DNA of 64,000 nt from Pteria penguin (taxonomy: Eukaryota > Mollusca > Bivalvia > Pterioida > Pteriidae): contig CM068580.1 in assembly GCA_035048485.1 (NCBI GenBank), positions 41,901,585 to 41,965,584 on the forward strand, written 5' to 3'. Position 1 is the first letter of the stretch; each line of letters starts with the position of its first letter. The position numbers and the translations under genes were made by a program. Below the pieces are notes generated by a model, which made no database searches, was not told the DNA's origin, and saw only the letters and a program-made list of their open reading frames with translations. Below, piece by piece: positions 13,001 through 22,545 of the stretch.

Positions 13001-16000
13001 ATCCTTTTTTCTATATTTTAACTAATATATGTACATGTCTTTTGAATATTTATTTAATACCTGCATATATAAGTTTCTGTCCACCAGCTGGAAAATTATC
13101 CTTTCCTTTCTCTGCTTCAATCTTTTCTTTCAATACTTTTACCTGATACAAAATAAGAAAATAATATACAAACTGGAAAGATATATAGACATAATTTCTT
13201 CACTGACAGTATAATGGTTGTCTGAATGTTATTATTCTAGGTTTACTGCTTTCAGTAAAAGATATATATCACTTTGAATCCCTTAAAAAATTAAATGAAA
13301 AGCTGTTTAAAGTAGCAGGAAATTCTGAAATCTCACAAGTTAGATATTCTAGAGAAAAGTCCATGTATAAATAAATAAAACAAGAGCAACGCCGAGCGTG
13401 GCATAATATGCCCATCGCTTACTTTGGACAGGATCAATGTGAATGTATGGTTTTATTACTCCTTTGGTAATACTTTTATGAAATATTGAAATCCAAAAAG
13501 AGGGATCCAAGTCCCATAACTCTGTAACAACAAAATGGAATTTGCTTCCCCTGCACTATTTTAAATTTAAGCATTCTGTATAAGTTTCATGAAAAATAAC
13601 TGAGGTTTACTTGAGTTGGTTGGTTGATTGGTGTTTTACGTCGCTTTCAACAATATTTCAGTTATATCGCGACATGGAAGCAGGAGGTTACCAACCTCTT
13701 AAACATAGTGGCGCAACCCGGGAATCGAACCCGAGTCGTCGGCGCCGCAAGCCAAGCGCTTAACCACTACACCACGCCTGCCCCTAGGTTTACTTGAGTT
13801 ATCACTTTACATAGCATCTCCATAGCATCTCATCATAGTAACAAAGTTTTATTCACTTTGCATGATGTGACCTTAACCTTTGACCTTGGGTCAAGGTCAT
13901 GACACACCCTTGAGTCTTAAGTAACAATTCTGTGAAATATTATTGAAATCCATGCACAGGGGAAGAAGTTATGGCCCGAACAAGGTTTTATTCACTTTGC
14001 ATGTTGTGACCTTGACTTTTGATGGTCAAGGTCATAACATGTGCTTGGGTGCTAAGTAACAGTTCTGTGAAATATTATTGAAATCTATGCACTGCGGAAG
14101 AAGTTATGGCCCGAAGAAGGTTTTACTCACTTTGCATGTTGTGACCTTGACCTTTGACCTTGGGTCAAGTGTAACAATTCTATAAAATATTATTGAAATC
14201 CATGCACAGGGGAAGACGTTATGGCCAAAACAAGGTTTTACTCATTTTGCATGTTGTGACCTTGACCTTTGACCTATGACCTTAGGTCAAGGTCATTACA
14301 CACCCTTAGGTCCTAAATAACAATACTGTGAAATATTATTGAAATCCATGTGGATAGTGAACAGATTTTGAAAAAAAATCTTGAAATGTTTTAGTCCAAG
14401 CCCCCCACCCCCCAAAGATTATAAATTTCTCAAAACTGAAGAAAAAGATATCAATACCTGTAAAATATGTGATAGTTGGTACATTTCACTTGTTTCATGC
14501 TAAATTTCATAATGTTTCAACAAAAATTAGATTTTAAATGAATTTAAAAAAAAAATCTTGAAATTTATAAGTCGAAGGATCATAAATCCGCCAAAAGTGA
14601 TCAATCGTAACAAAACTTGAAATGGTACTGACATCGCTTGATATAAAGCAATATACCAAATTTCAATTCAATATCTTGAAAGACGGCAAAAAAAGTACAG
14701 AAAACATGACCCCGGATGGACAGCGCCATAACATAATATGTCCCGTCTAATGAGGGCGTATAAAAACTGCACACTCTCTTCACAAATTGTCAGCGGTTTG
14801 GTCTTTATCAAGAGAAACCAATGATGCCAAATTGTAAGATCCATTCTAAAATTTGCAAATAAACTGTTGTAGGAATTTAATGACGTCATAATTGTTTTAC
14901 GTCAGGTACCGTCCCAAATGGGAAGTAACTCTGAGTAACAAAAAGACTCAATAAATGCAGCCAAGTTTACAATGTAGAACATGATTGCAGTATGTCATCA
15001 TTGTGAAATTATCGAAACAGAGGCACAGTAAAAATATTGATCCTATTACATTGTATAATTTTTTTTCTTAATACACTGAATTGTGTGAAATTTTATGCAA
15101 GATCTACAGATTGCACTTGTTCTATGTGTACTTTCTGGAATAAATCAGAAGTACCAGTAAGACTGATGAACATCATACCTGGTAGTCACATTAATAATTT
15201 GTTGAACAATACACTATAAAACTAGCTTTTGAACAAGAGGCCCAAGTGGGCCTATATCGCTCACCTGAGTACCTAGATTATCAGTCATGCATGAAGGAAG
15301 AATTCATTTATTTTTGCATTAATGTGACTAAGTCAACACAGATGTTGAAAATATGTCAAATTTTATTTCAGGCTAGAATGAAAAACAACACTTTTTTGCA
15401 CATCCATTCAGGTGATTTTGATATTAAGCATTTCCTTTGTCTCTGCAAGAAGTCATTCAGGGCCACAAGTTAGTCATTTTCTTTAGGTGGGGCCTTTTGT
15501 TGACTGATTTCTAGTCTGGGTCATGAACAACAATTGTTTCAAATATTGTCCAGATCTAACTTAAAATTGCCTAATTTCATATGTTGAGTGTTGAGAAACA
15601 TCTAAAAACTTATTTAGATGTGTAAAGAAATGAAAAAAAAAATTTGACCACAGCTGGATTTGAACCGCTACTCTCCATATTTCAATTACCAAGTGGTATA
15701 TGTACTATTGTGAGAACTGCTTTTTAGACATGGTGGCATTATCTGTTAACCAATTTGGATGAAATTTACCAAATTGATAGAGGACTTTTAGTACTTCATG
15801 TATTCCATGTTTCATTAAAATCTTTCATGTGGTATAACAGCAGAAGTGAAAAACGTGATTGAATTGTTCCTATACACCCTCATTTGGAAGTCTTAAAAAA
15901 TTCATAGAAAATCCAAAAATTGAGATATTGACAAAATTCTTTCAAAGTAACAATCCTTACCATAATTATGATCACAATAGTCCATAAGAAATCATCATTA

Positions 16001-19000
16001 TCAATTAACTAGGAAATATGACACTTTTTTCTGCATTGAATCACCAAGTCCAAAGAAATGTCGAAAAAAATTCTAAAATTTGATCTTGGAAGGGAACCAA
16101 AATGACAATACATCTTCACTCATCCCTCTAGATCATTTCTATGCATTCTGTTTGTCTCTGTATACAGCCCGTATGAAAAAGAATATTGTTAAACGAGGGA
16201 ACTCTTTTGTGACCTACTCTTGACTATGGTGGCGCCACCTGTAAAGAGGTCTGGACGAAAACAACAGAATTTGAAGAGGATCATAAGTGACTTATTTCTA
16301 CCAAGATTTATAAAAATCCTTCAAATAGTTTTGTAGAAAAAGTTGAAAATGTGAAAAATGGCCACCCCCCCCCCTTTTTTTTGGAAGTCTTAAACGTAAA
16401 ATTCCTAATTTCATATGTTGAGTGTTGAGAAACATCTAAAAAATTATTTAGATGTGTAAAAAAAAAAAAAAAAATTTTTTTGACCACAGCTGGATTTGAA
16501 CCGCTACTCTCCATATTTCAATTACCAAGTGGTATATGTACCATTGTGAGACCTACTTTTAGACATGGTGGCATTATCTGTTAACCAATTTGGATGATCC
16601 ACACAAAAAACAAAACCTTTGAAAAGGGCTATGAGTACTTGCATCCTACCCAATTTTATCAAAATCCTTCAAGTTGTTCTGTAGATCAAGTTGAAGATAT
16701 GAAAAATTGTCCCCCCCTCCCCTTTTCTTGGAAGTCTTAAAAAATTCATAAAAAATTCAAAAATCGAGATATTGAAAAAATTCCTTCGCACCAGCATTCT
16801 TTACCATAGAAATGATTAAATGAAACCAAATGAATGCATCAATGTTTACTAAAAGAAAATAATAACTCTTTAATGCATTATAATAACAAAGTCCAAAATA
16901 AAAATGAAAAAACGTCAAAAATTTGATTTCGGAATGGAACCAAAAATATCAACACTTCTTCCCATATGCCTCTAAATCATTCCTATGCAGTCGGTTTGTC
17001 GCTGTATGCACCCGATCTGAATAAGAAGTTTGTCAAAGGAGGGTACCCTCTGTGACCTACTTTTGTCTGTGGTGGTGCCACCTGTTCATGGATCCTGACA
17101 AAGATGACCACATTTGTCGGGGACCTTGAGTATTTGATGCATGCCAAGTTTCATTGAATTCCAGCAAGTGGTTCCGAAGAAAAGTTCAAACTGTGAAATG
17201 TTTACCCCAATTATCCCACCCCCCTTTTTCTTGAAAGTCTTAAAAAATTCATAAAAAATCCAAAACCTAAAATATTGAAAAAATTTCTTCGCAGTAGTAT
17301 TTCTTACCATCAAAATGATCAAATTAAACCAAATTAATGCATCAATGTTTACTAAAAGAAAAAAATACCTCTTTTCTGCATTAAAACTACCAAGTACAAA
17401 AAAACGTCAAAAAAACGTCAAAAATTTGATTTCGGAACGGAACCAAAAATAACAACACTTCTTCACACATCCCTCTAGATCATTCCTATGCATTCGGTTT
17501 GTCTCTGTATGCCCCCGGTCTGAAGAAGAAGTTTGTCAAAGGAGGGTACCCTCTTTGACCTACTTTTGCCTGTGGTGGCGCCACCTGTTGATGAATCCGG
17601 ACGAAAAACAACAACACTTGTAGGGGACCATGAGTACTACATGCTTATTAAGTTTCATCAAATTCTGTTCAGTTGTTCTGGAGAAGAAGTCGAAAATGTG
17701 AAAAGTTAACGACGGACGACAGACAATGGACGACAGACGACGGACGGTGATTGATCACAATAGCTCACTTGAGCCTTTGGCTCAGGTGAGCTAAAAACAG
17801 AAACTTGCAAACAAAATAGTTGGTATGCACATTTTTCCGTCAAATTTAGATAGACATTGAAATTCCATAAGTCAAAATTTTTCTGCACACATAAATTCAG
17901 ATTCTTGATATCTCTACAATGTAGAGCCTTTAAAAGGCAAGTTTCATATTGATTTTTCCAGAAAAATGTTAAAGAGGACATACATAAAAAAAACCTGTGA
18001 ATTGAATCATGTGAAGGTGGCAAATTTACTACAAACCAAAAACAGTGACAATAGTATTTATGTAGATCAAATTGGAAAAATTCAATGTTTAAATTGGGAT
18101 AAAACAAGATACTATCTGGGAATGGGGCCAAATTCTCACTCCAGAACTTCCTGATTGACATTCCTGACAATGAATACATGTACCTGTGACTGAGAACTCA
18201 CAATTTTTTTTTCTCTAAAACATAAACACCATGAAAGCAACAATAACATTTTGACCATCTGACAATTTCATTTGGTGTAATCATCTTTAATGTGAAGACA
18301 TGATCATCTTCCAAGATCGAACATACATGTAAAACAAATGACATACAGGTTTATAAAGTAATGCATAGAACACTAAATAAATGTTAATTGTCATGTTTAA
18401 AAGGAAAACTAGAAAAGTCAACTGACACTTTCTACAAGGAAAAGGCATACATACAGAAGCCTAATACCAAATTACAGATACAGTTAGTCTGTTATTAAGA
18501 CTTGTCTGAAATCTTAAACAATTAACAGGAATGGAAATTTTTAGTCCATATCAGAAAATTCAACGATTGAAATGGCAGTAGCAAGTATTTTGTACATTCT
18601 TGCAATCATCTCTTCACTACTTTCCTGTTTATCTAAAATTTCCATCTGAGTGAAAATGGAACACAGCCAAAGAAAGAATGTTTGAATTCACTTGCTATCA
18701 GTCTTTAATCCAACCTTCTGATAAGATTTGGAAGCATCATACTTTGAATGTAAACTGATGCAAGACAAAGCAAACTGTGTTGAGCATTGAAAATTTGATT
18801 TTTGTGTTAAATCTCTCTATGGAAAAATTTCAGACTAAAGTCACACTTGATCCTAGTCCAATCAGTCCGAAGCATAAGATTTTGGTCCGAATTCTTCCTA
18901 GAGAGAGAATCGACAGGAATTAAAAAAAAAACAAGAGGCCCAAGTGGGCCTATATCGCTCACCTGAGTACCTAGATTATCAGTCATGCATGAAGGAAGAA

Positions 19001-22000
19001 TTCATTTATTTTTGCATTAATGTGACTAAGTCAACACAGATGTTGAAAATATGTCAAATTTTATTTCAGGCTAGAATAAAAAACAACACTTTTTTTGCAC
19101 ATCCATTCAGGTGATTTTGATATTAAGCATTTCCTTTGTCTCTGCAAGAAGTCATTCAGGGCAACAAGTTAGTCATTTTCTTTAGGTGGGGCCTTTTGTT
19201 GACTGATTTCAAGTCTGGTCATGAACAACAATTGTTTCAAATATTGTCCAGATCTAACTTAAAATTGCCTAATTTCATATGTTGAGTGTTGAGAAACATC
19301 TAAAAACTTATTTAGATGTGTAAAGAAATGAAAAAAAAAAATTTGACCACAGCTGGATTTGAACCGCTACTCTCCATATTTCAATTACCAAGTGGTATAT
19401 GTACTATTGTGAGAACTGCTTTTTAGACATGGTGGCATTATCTGTTAACCAATTTGGATGAAATTTACCAAATTGATAGAGGACTTTTAGTACTTCATGT
19501 ATTCCATGTTTCATTAAAATCTTTCATGTGGTATAACAGCAGAAGTGAAAAATGTGATTGAATTGTTCCTATACACCCTCATTTGGAAGTCTTAAAAAAT
19601 TCACAGAAAATCCAAAAATTGAGATATTGACAAAATTCTTTCAAAGTAACAATCCTTACCATAATTATGATCACAATAGTCCATAAGAAATCATCATTAT
19701 CAATTAACTAGGAAATATGACACTTTTTTCTGCATTGAATCACCAAGTCCAAAGAAATGTCTAAAAAATTCTAAAATTTGATTTTGGAAGGGAACCAAAA
19801 TGACAATACATCTTCACTCATCCCTCTAGATCATTTCTATGCATTCTGTTTGTCTCTGTATACAGCCCTTATGAAAAAGAATATTGTTAAACGAGGGAAC
19901 TCTTTTGTGACCTACTCTTGACTATGGTGGCGCCACCTGTAAAGAGGTCTGGACGAAAACAACAGAATTTGAAGAGGATCATAAGTGACTTATTTCTACC
20001 AAGATTTATTAAAATCCTACAAACAGTTTTTTCTAAAAATTTGAAAATGTCAAAAATGCCCCCCCCACCCCCCCCCCCCCCCCTTTTTTTTTTGAAAGTC
20101 TTAAACGTAAAATTCCTAATTTCATATGTTGAGTGTTGAGAAACATCTAAAAAATTATTTAGATGTGTAAAAAAAAAAAAAAAATTTTTTTTGACCACAG
20201 CTGGATTTGAACCGCTACTCTCCATATTTCAATGGATCCTGACAAAGATGACCACATTTGTCAGGGACCTTGAGTATTTGATGCATGCCAAGTTTCATTG
20301 AATTCCAGCAAGTGGTTCTGAAGAAAAAGTTCAAAATGTGAAATGTTTACACCAATTATCCCACCCCCCACCCTTTTTCTTGAAAGTCTTAAAAAATTCA
20401 TAAAAAATCCAAAACATAAAATATTGAAAAATTTTCTTCGCAGTAGTATTTCTTACCATCAAAATGATCAAATTAAACCAAATTAATGCATCAATGTTTA
20501 CTAAAAGAAAAAAATACCTCTTTTCTGCATTAAAACTACCAAGTACAAAAAAACGTCAAAAAAACGTCAAAAATTTGATTTCGGAACGGAACCAAAAATA
20601 ACAACACTTCTTCACACATCCCTCTAGATCATTCCTATGCATTCGGTTTGTCTCTGTATGCCCCCGGTCTGAAGAAGAAGTTTGTCAAAGGAGGGTACCC
20701 TCTTTGACCTACTTTTGCCTGTGGTGGCGCCACCTGTTGATGAATCCGGACGACTTGTAGGGGACCATGAGTACTACATGCTTATCAAGTTTCATCAAAT
20801 TCTGTTCAGTGGTTCTGGAGAAGAAGTCGAAAATGTGAAAAGTTAACGATAGACGACGGACGGTGATTGATCACAATAGCTCACTTGAGCCTTTGGCTCA
20901 GGTGAGCTAAAAAAACATGATGTTTGTGAAACATGAATACCCCTGGCGGCAAAAAGTCCAAATAAGGCAAATTTTGAAATGTAGACCAAAGGTCACAGTC
21001 AAGGTCACATGGTCAATGACCTTGGTGTAATTTGAAAGGGCTTCAGTAGTGGAGAATGCATGCCAAGCATGAAGTCTTTCTCTAACAGTTCAAAATGGCA
21101 AATGTTAAAGTTGACAATGTTTCTTGTTCAACCAGAAAGACAAACAGACAGACTGGTCAAAAACAGTAATCCCCCAATCTATCGAATCAGGTGCAGAAAA
21201 ATTTGCTCATATTCTTACTCGCAATTCACTTTATCAATCACTTATTTACATCCAAATTATAATGCCTCTATATCAGAACGGCTCGTTTCAAGATATTTTT
21301 AAAAAATCTTTAGCCAAATTTTTCCACAGTTTTTATTTTCAGATTATGTTTAATTCTAGTTTAATTAAAATTGGAGAAAATTTGGTGATGAAATGCTGTG
21401 AATCACTTGCTATACAACTGATATGAAAGCATCAGAACATTATAATTTGGATGTAAACAATTAAGTGAATGACAAAGCAAACTGTGAATGGTAAAAAGTT
21501 TGGAGTTTTTGAATTCCTCTTGATTCTCTCTATGGGAGGAATTTAGACCCAAGTTTTATGCTTGAGTCTGACATTTTGGACTATCTTGATCCGAAATTGA
21601 CCCATAGTTTCCGAATTAGTAATTTACCGAATTTTGTGCATCACAATACATTTTCAATGTTTGCCCAAGGTATGACCCAGGTGTAAAGTATTGTGACCTC
21701 ATCAGATTTAACAATAGACCCTTTCACACTAAACAGCGGACCTAAGGTTTTGGTGGGTGGAAGTGTTTGCGGAGAACTATCCATGCCAGTTCACAATACT
21801 CTTCCACTACGCAATGTTGATAATAGCTGTTACTAATGGGTCTCCGCAAATACGTCCGCTCACCTAAATATTAGGTCCCCAGATTAGTGTGAAAGTGTCT
21901 ACATTTTGCACGTAATTTGAAGGGTCAATTTCAGACTGCAATCGTGTAGTCCACATATTTTCTGATTTTTTCAAAAATACATTATTAATTCTTTTACTAA

Positions 22001-22232
22001 TAAATAATTTCCATGGATTTTTTCTATGATAATTAGAGTTTAGTTCTATGATTTTATAAATGACATTAAACAAGAGAAATACTCTTATCGGTCACTTTGA
22101 ACTGTGCAATTGCAAGTTACAACTGTGCAATATCATCATGCCGAACAGAAGTTTCTGGAAAATTACCGTGCTTTCACCATCAATTTCAACTTTAAAGGTT
22201 TGTTGTTGTAAAGTCTTAAGGGTAATAAACAT
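3957..22232 (-). CDS. RAD23: UV excision repair protein RAD23 homolog, complete, 9 coding exons
   Basis: Shuttle receptor that carries ubiquitinated proteins to the proteasome and, with XPC, stabilises DNA-damage recognition in nucleotide excision repair (family knowledge; animals such as human have RAD23A and RAD23B). Coding exons in order: 22232-22167, 13142-13061, 12527-12448, 10960-10845, 10183-9919, 7742-7583, 6926-6796, 4383-4213, 4082-3957; they sum to 1197 nt (398 aa plus stop) with every junction in phase and GT/AG ends. Domains: UBL 1-76 (start [18 protein letters not shown]), Ala/Pro/Thr linker, UBA1 about 159-206 ([19 protein letters not shown]), XPC-binding about 257-315 ([19 protein letters not shown]), UBA2 about 350-393 ([20 protein letters not shown]), C-terminus NFDDDDQQS. 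Length matches the human proteins (about 360-410 aa). Intron 1 is 9 kb and heavily invaded by transposons. The donor after exon 4 (GTGCTT) is weak but in phase. Confidence 0.95.
4384..5095 (-). other. First part of RAD23 intron 7, nothing recognised
   Basis: Between exons 7 and 8. A 135-codon frame on the plus strand at 4513-4920 has no familiar sequence and lies in intronic DNA; I treat it as chance. Confidence 0.4.
5095..5225 (+). mobile_element. tRNA-derived SINE, family B, truncated
   Basis: Contains CCAGGTTCAAATCCTGCC (B box) followed by GTGTCCTGTCTTTTGAATGAGAC, the same order as the family-B SINE at 45735-46010. Its tRNA head is decayed. Confidence 0.55.
5226..6490 (+). mobile_element. 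Nonautonomous element with 145-bp tandem repeat core
   Basis: Starts about GACAAATACCCCCCGTGGCACC and ends GACAGACAGACAAATGG...TATACCCCCCTAACTTCATTTGCGGGGGTAAAAT, with a CCCCC/GGGGG stem at the 3' end. Between are about seven copies of a 144-146 bp unit (for example GGTCTTACCACAAGGAATAT, then TTATGGCTAAGGTTAAAGTT, then AGGTCACAAGGTCAAAAATT). Lies in RAD23 intron 7. Several reading frames stay open because of the repeat; they are not genes. Confidence 0.75.
6796..6926 (-). CDS. RAD23: RAD23 exon 7: XPC-binding domain
   Basis: A 131-nt exon coding [20 protein letters not shown] through QSNPPLLQ, the STI1-like XPC-binding helix bundle; it continues in exon 8 with [16 protein letters not shown]. 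The glycine at the 5' edge is split with exon 6 (G|GT). Ends ACAG|gtaag. Confidence 0.93.
7196..7485 (-). repeat. 36-bp tandem array containing copies of the RAD23 exon 6 splice donor
   Basis: About six and a half copies of ACCTATGAAGTGAGATACTA plus CATATCCACTTACCTG. On the minus strand each unit reads TAGGTCAG|GTAAGTGGATAT, close to the true exon 6 end CTAGGCCAG|GTAAGTTTCCAT at 7583. A further copy at about 7200 (GCTCAG|GTAAGTTTCACAT) is closer still. The array begins about 100 bp downstream of the true donor, in intron 6. Confidence 0.8.
8130..8270 (+). mobile_element. Short 3' end of a nonautonomous element
   Basis: Contains AAAAGTTATGACCATGGTTA and GACGGATGGACAGACG, then a hairpin CCCCACGCTTTTGCGAAAAGTGGGG followed by GACAATAAA. 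Same terminal plan as the other minisatellite-bearing elements here. Confidence 0.55.
8900..8966 (+). mobile_element. SINE family A, 3' fragment
   Basis: GAAAAATTGTTGAAAGCCACGTAAAGCCCCAATCAATAAACCAACC matches the tail of family A. The tRNA part is missing. 8270-8900 holds no recognised feature. Confidence 0.6.
9010..9895 (+). mobile_element. Nonautonomous element with about 155-bp tandem core
   Basis: About five diverged copies of a unit with CCCTTCCAATATGCACATCT, TGTACCATGTTTCATCAAAA and GGTTTAGGAGGAGTTGCAAA. The 3' end reads GACAGATGGACGACAGCGGTGTAGCATAATATGCCC...GTGTATTAAAA, the same style as the end of 13378-14765. Lies in RAD23 intron 5. Confidence 0.65.
9919..10183 (-). CDS. RAD23: RAD23 exon 5: Ala/Thr-rich linker plus UBA1
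   Basis: A 265-nt exon. Its first half is a low-complexity Ala/Thr/Val run (GCA/GCT/ACT repeats); the second half holds [20 protein letters not shown] and the rest of UBA1 up to VEYLFS. The serine codon at its 5' edge is split with exon 4 (AG|T), and the 3' edge ends in phase 0 at AGT|gtaagt. Confidence 0.93.
11200..12060 (-). other. RAD23 intron 3, part without recognised features
   Basis: AT-rich intronic DNA between exons 3 and 4; I see no exon or clear repeat. Confidence 0.4.
12060..12420 (+). mobile_element. Nonautonomous element, 'TGCCCCCACGTCGGC...GGTGGGGACATAAAG'
   Basis: Two internal copies of 'CCAAATTTGGTTnGAATATGTTnAAAGGTACTnnAGTTATCATCCA' and the tail GGACGGAAGGACAGACAAAG then TGCCCCCTACTATACCTGGTGGGGACATAAAG. 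A related degraded copy lies at 58975-59570. Confidence 0.6.
13378..14765 (+). mobile_element. Nonautonomous element 'AACAAGAGCAACGCCGAGCGTGG...GGGCGTATAAAA', with a SINE inserted
   Basis: Left end AACAAGAGCAACGCCGAGCG then TGGCATAATATGCCCATC; right end GACAGCGCCATAACATAATATG then CCCGTCTAATGAGGGCGTATAAAA. The core has four diverged repeats of 'TTTGCATGTTGTGACCTTGACCTTTGACCTTGGGTCAAGGTCAT...GAAATATTATTGAAATCCATG'. Interrupted by the SINE at 13618-13785. In RAD23 intron 1. Confidence 0.7.
13618..13785 (-). mobile_element. tRNA-derived SINE, family A, best-preserved copy, 15-bp TSD
   Basis: Minus strand: A box TGGTGTAGTGG, B box GGTTCGATTCC, body, tail GTAAAACACCAATCAACCAACC. Flanked by perfect 15-bp repeats AGGTTTACTTGAGTT at 13603-13617 and 13786-13800. 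Perfect TSDs and intact boxes suggest a fairly recent insertion into the older element around it. Confidence 0.9.
15232..17794 (+). mobile_element. Helitron/Helentron-like nonautonomous element, copy 1 (2.56 kb)
   Basis: Begins AACAAGAGGCCCAAGTGGGCC, with subterminal GCTCACCTGAG (15259-15269), and ends with hairpin TGAGCC-TTT-GGCTCA (17770-17784) followed by GGTGAGCTAA. The 3' CTCAGGTGAGC (17781-17791) is the exact reverse complement of the 5' 11-mer. The hairpin just before CTAA is the layout of Helitron 3' ends (CTRR). Inside are repeated modules: the block 'CCTCTAGATCATTnCTATGCATTC...GGTGGCGCCACCTGT' occurs three times, and a tRNA-like stretch (GGTTCAAATCC on the minus strand) twice. No transposase. 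In RAD23 intron 1. Confidence 0.75.
17797..18929. other. Spacer between the two Helitron-like copies
   Basis: Not shared between copies, so the pair is not a simple tandem duplication. The 157-codon minus-strand frame at 17706-18179 starts inside copy 1, has no familiar sequence, and is treated as chance. Its end (18700-18930) belongs to a dispersed family also seen at 21425-21610 and 44310-44480 (GACAAAGCAAACTGTG..., AGAGAGAATCGACnGGAA). Confidence 0.5.
18930..20910 (+). mobile_element. Helitron/Helentron-like nonautonomous element, copy 2 (1.98 kb)
   Basis: Same ends as copy 1: AACAAGAGGCCC, GCTCACCTGAG at 18957-18967, CTCAGGTGAGC at 20897-20907, ending CTAA at 20910. By eye the first kilobase differs from copy 1 at only about 1-2% of positions. 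It lacks the segment matching 16522-17088 of copy 1 and has two smaller deletions near the 3' end. A poly-C/poly-T run at about 20060-20092 differs in length from copy 1. Confidence 0.75.
20925..21195 (+). mobile_element. Nonautonomous element, 'CCCCTGGCGGCA...' family, copy 2
   Basis: TGTTTGTGAAACATGAATACCCCTGGCGGC, then GGTCAATGACCTTGGTGTAA, GAAAGGGCTTCAGTAGTGGAG, GACAAACAGACAGACTGG and CCCCCAATCTATCGAATCAGG. Inserted directly after Helitron-like copy 2. Confidence 0.6.
21225..21465. mobile_element. Inverted-repeat element with 20-bp perfect arms
   Basis: TTTACATCCAAATTATAATG on the plus strand near 21245 recurs exactly as CATTATAATTTGGATGTAAA near 21437; weaker pairing extends outward (CACTTA...TAAGTG) and inward (ATATCAG...CTGATAT). 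Confidence 0.6.
21717..21899. mobile_element. MITE with 28-bp imperfect TIRs and TA flanks
   Basis: Left GACCCTTTCACACTAAACAG; right, on the other strand, GACACTTTCACACTAATCTG; both continue into GGACCTAA. TA dinucleotides lie immediately outside (21715-21716, 21900-21901), as for Tc1/mariner-type targets. 183 bp, no coding capacity. In RAD23 intron 1. Confidence 0.75.
22167..22232 (-). CDS. RAD23: RAD23 coding exon 1 (start of the ubiquitin-like domain)
   Basis: Twenty-two codons from ATG to a GTAATT donor, reading [18 protein letters not shown] then GEST. This is the hallmark first strand of the RAD23 UBL domain and joins in phase to [20 protein letters not shown] in the next exon 9 kb away. 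It is too short to show up as an ORF; it was found by looking for the missing N-terminus. It sets the start codon and the divergent promoter. Confidence 0.93.
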
Positions 22233-22545
22233 TTTGTTGTCAATTTCAATTCGAAACAATTTTAAAAGCTATATTTATATCCGAAACTTAAAAGCGACTC
22301 TCTCTTTTCTTCAAAACAATATCCGCCATGAGAAAATATTATAGCCCGCAGTAAATATCCGTCCGGGGAAAACCCAGAAAAGATTCTTTGAAAATAAATA
22401 ATGCAACATATAATATATAAATAGCGATTAAGAATGCTTGTAATTTTAATTAGATAATTATCCATATTTATGTCATTACAAAATATTTATCAAAAATGTG
22501 TATGGTGTAGTGAACAAAAGTGAAAGTAGAAGTAGATTGTGAAAC
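22233..22545. promoter_or_regulatory. Bidirectional promoter region between RAD23 and TRMT13
   Basis: Only 313 bp separate the two start codons, which point away from each other, so both 5' UTRs and core promoters must overlap or abut here unless either gene has an upstream noncoding exon. CpG dinucleotides (CCGCC, GCCCGC, CCGTCCGGGG near 22320-22370) are denser than in the flanking AT-rich DNA, as expected of a housekeeping divergent promoter. CCGCCAT at about 22322 resembles half of a YY1 site. There is no strong TATA box that can be told apart from the AT-rich background. Confidence 0.6.

Noticed and set aside
17706..18179. 157-codon minus-strand frame
   Set aside because: Begins in the spacer and ends inside Helitron-like copy 1; composition is unremarkable, and no family is recognised.
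18930..20910. Helitron-like pair as a tandem segmental duplication
   Set aside because: Sequence outside the AACAAGAGG...CTAA ends is not shared by the two copies.
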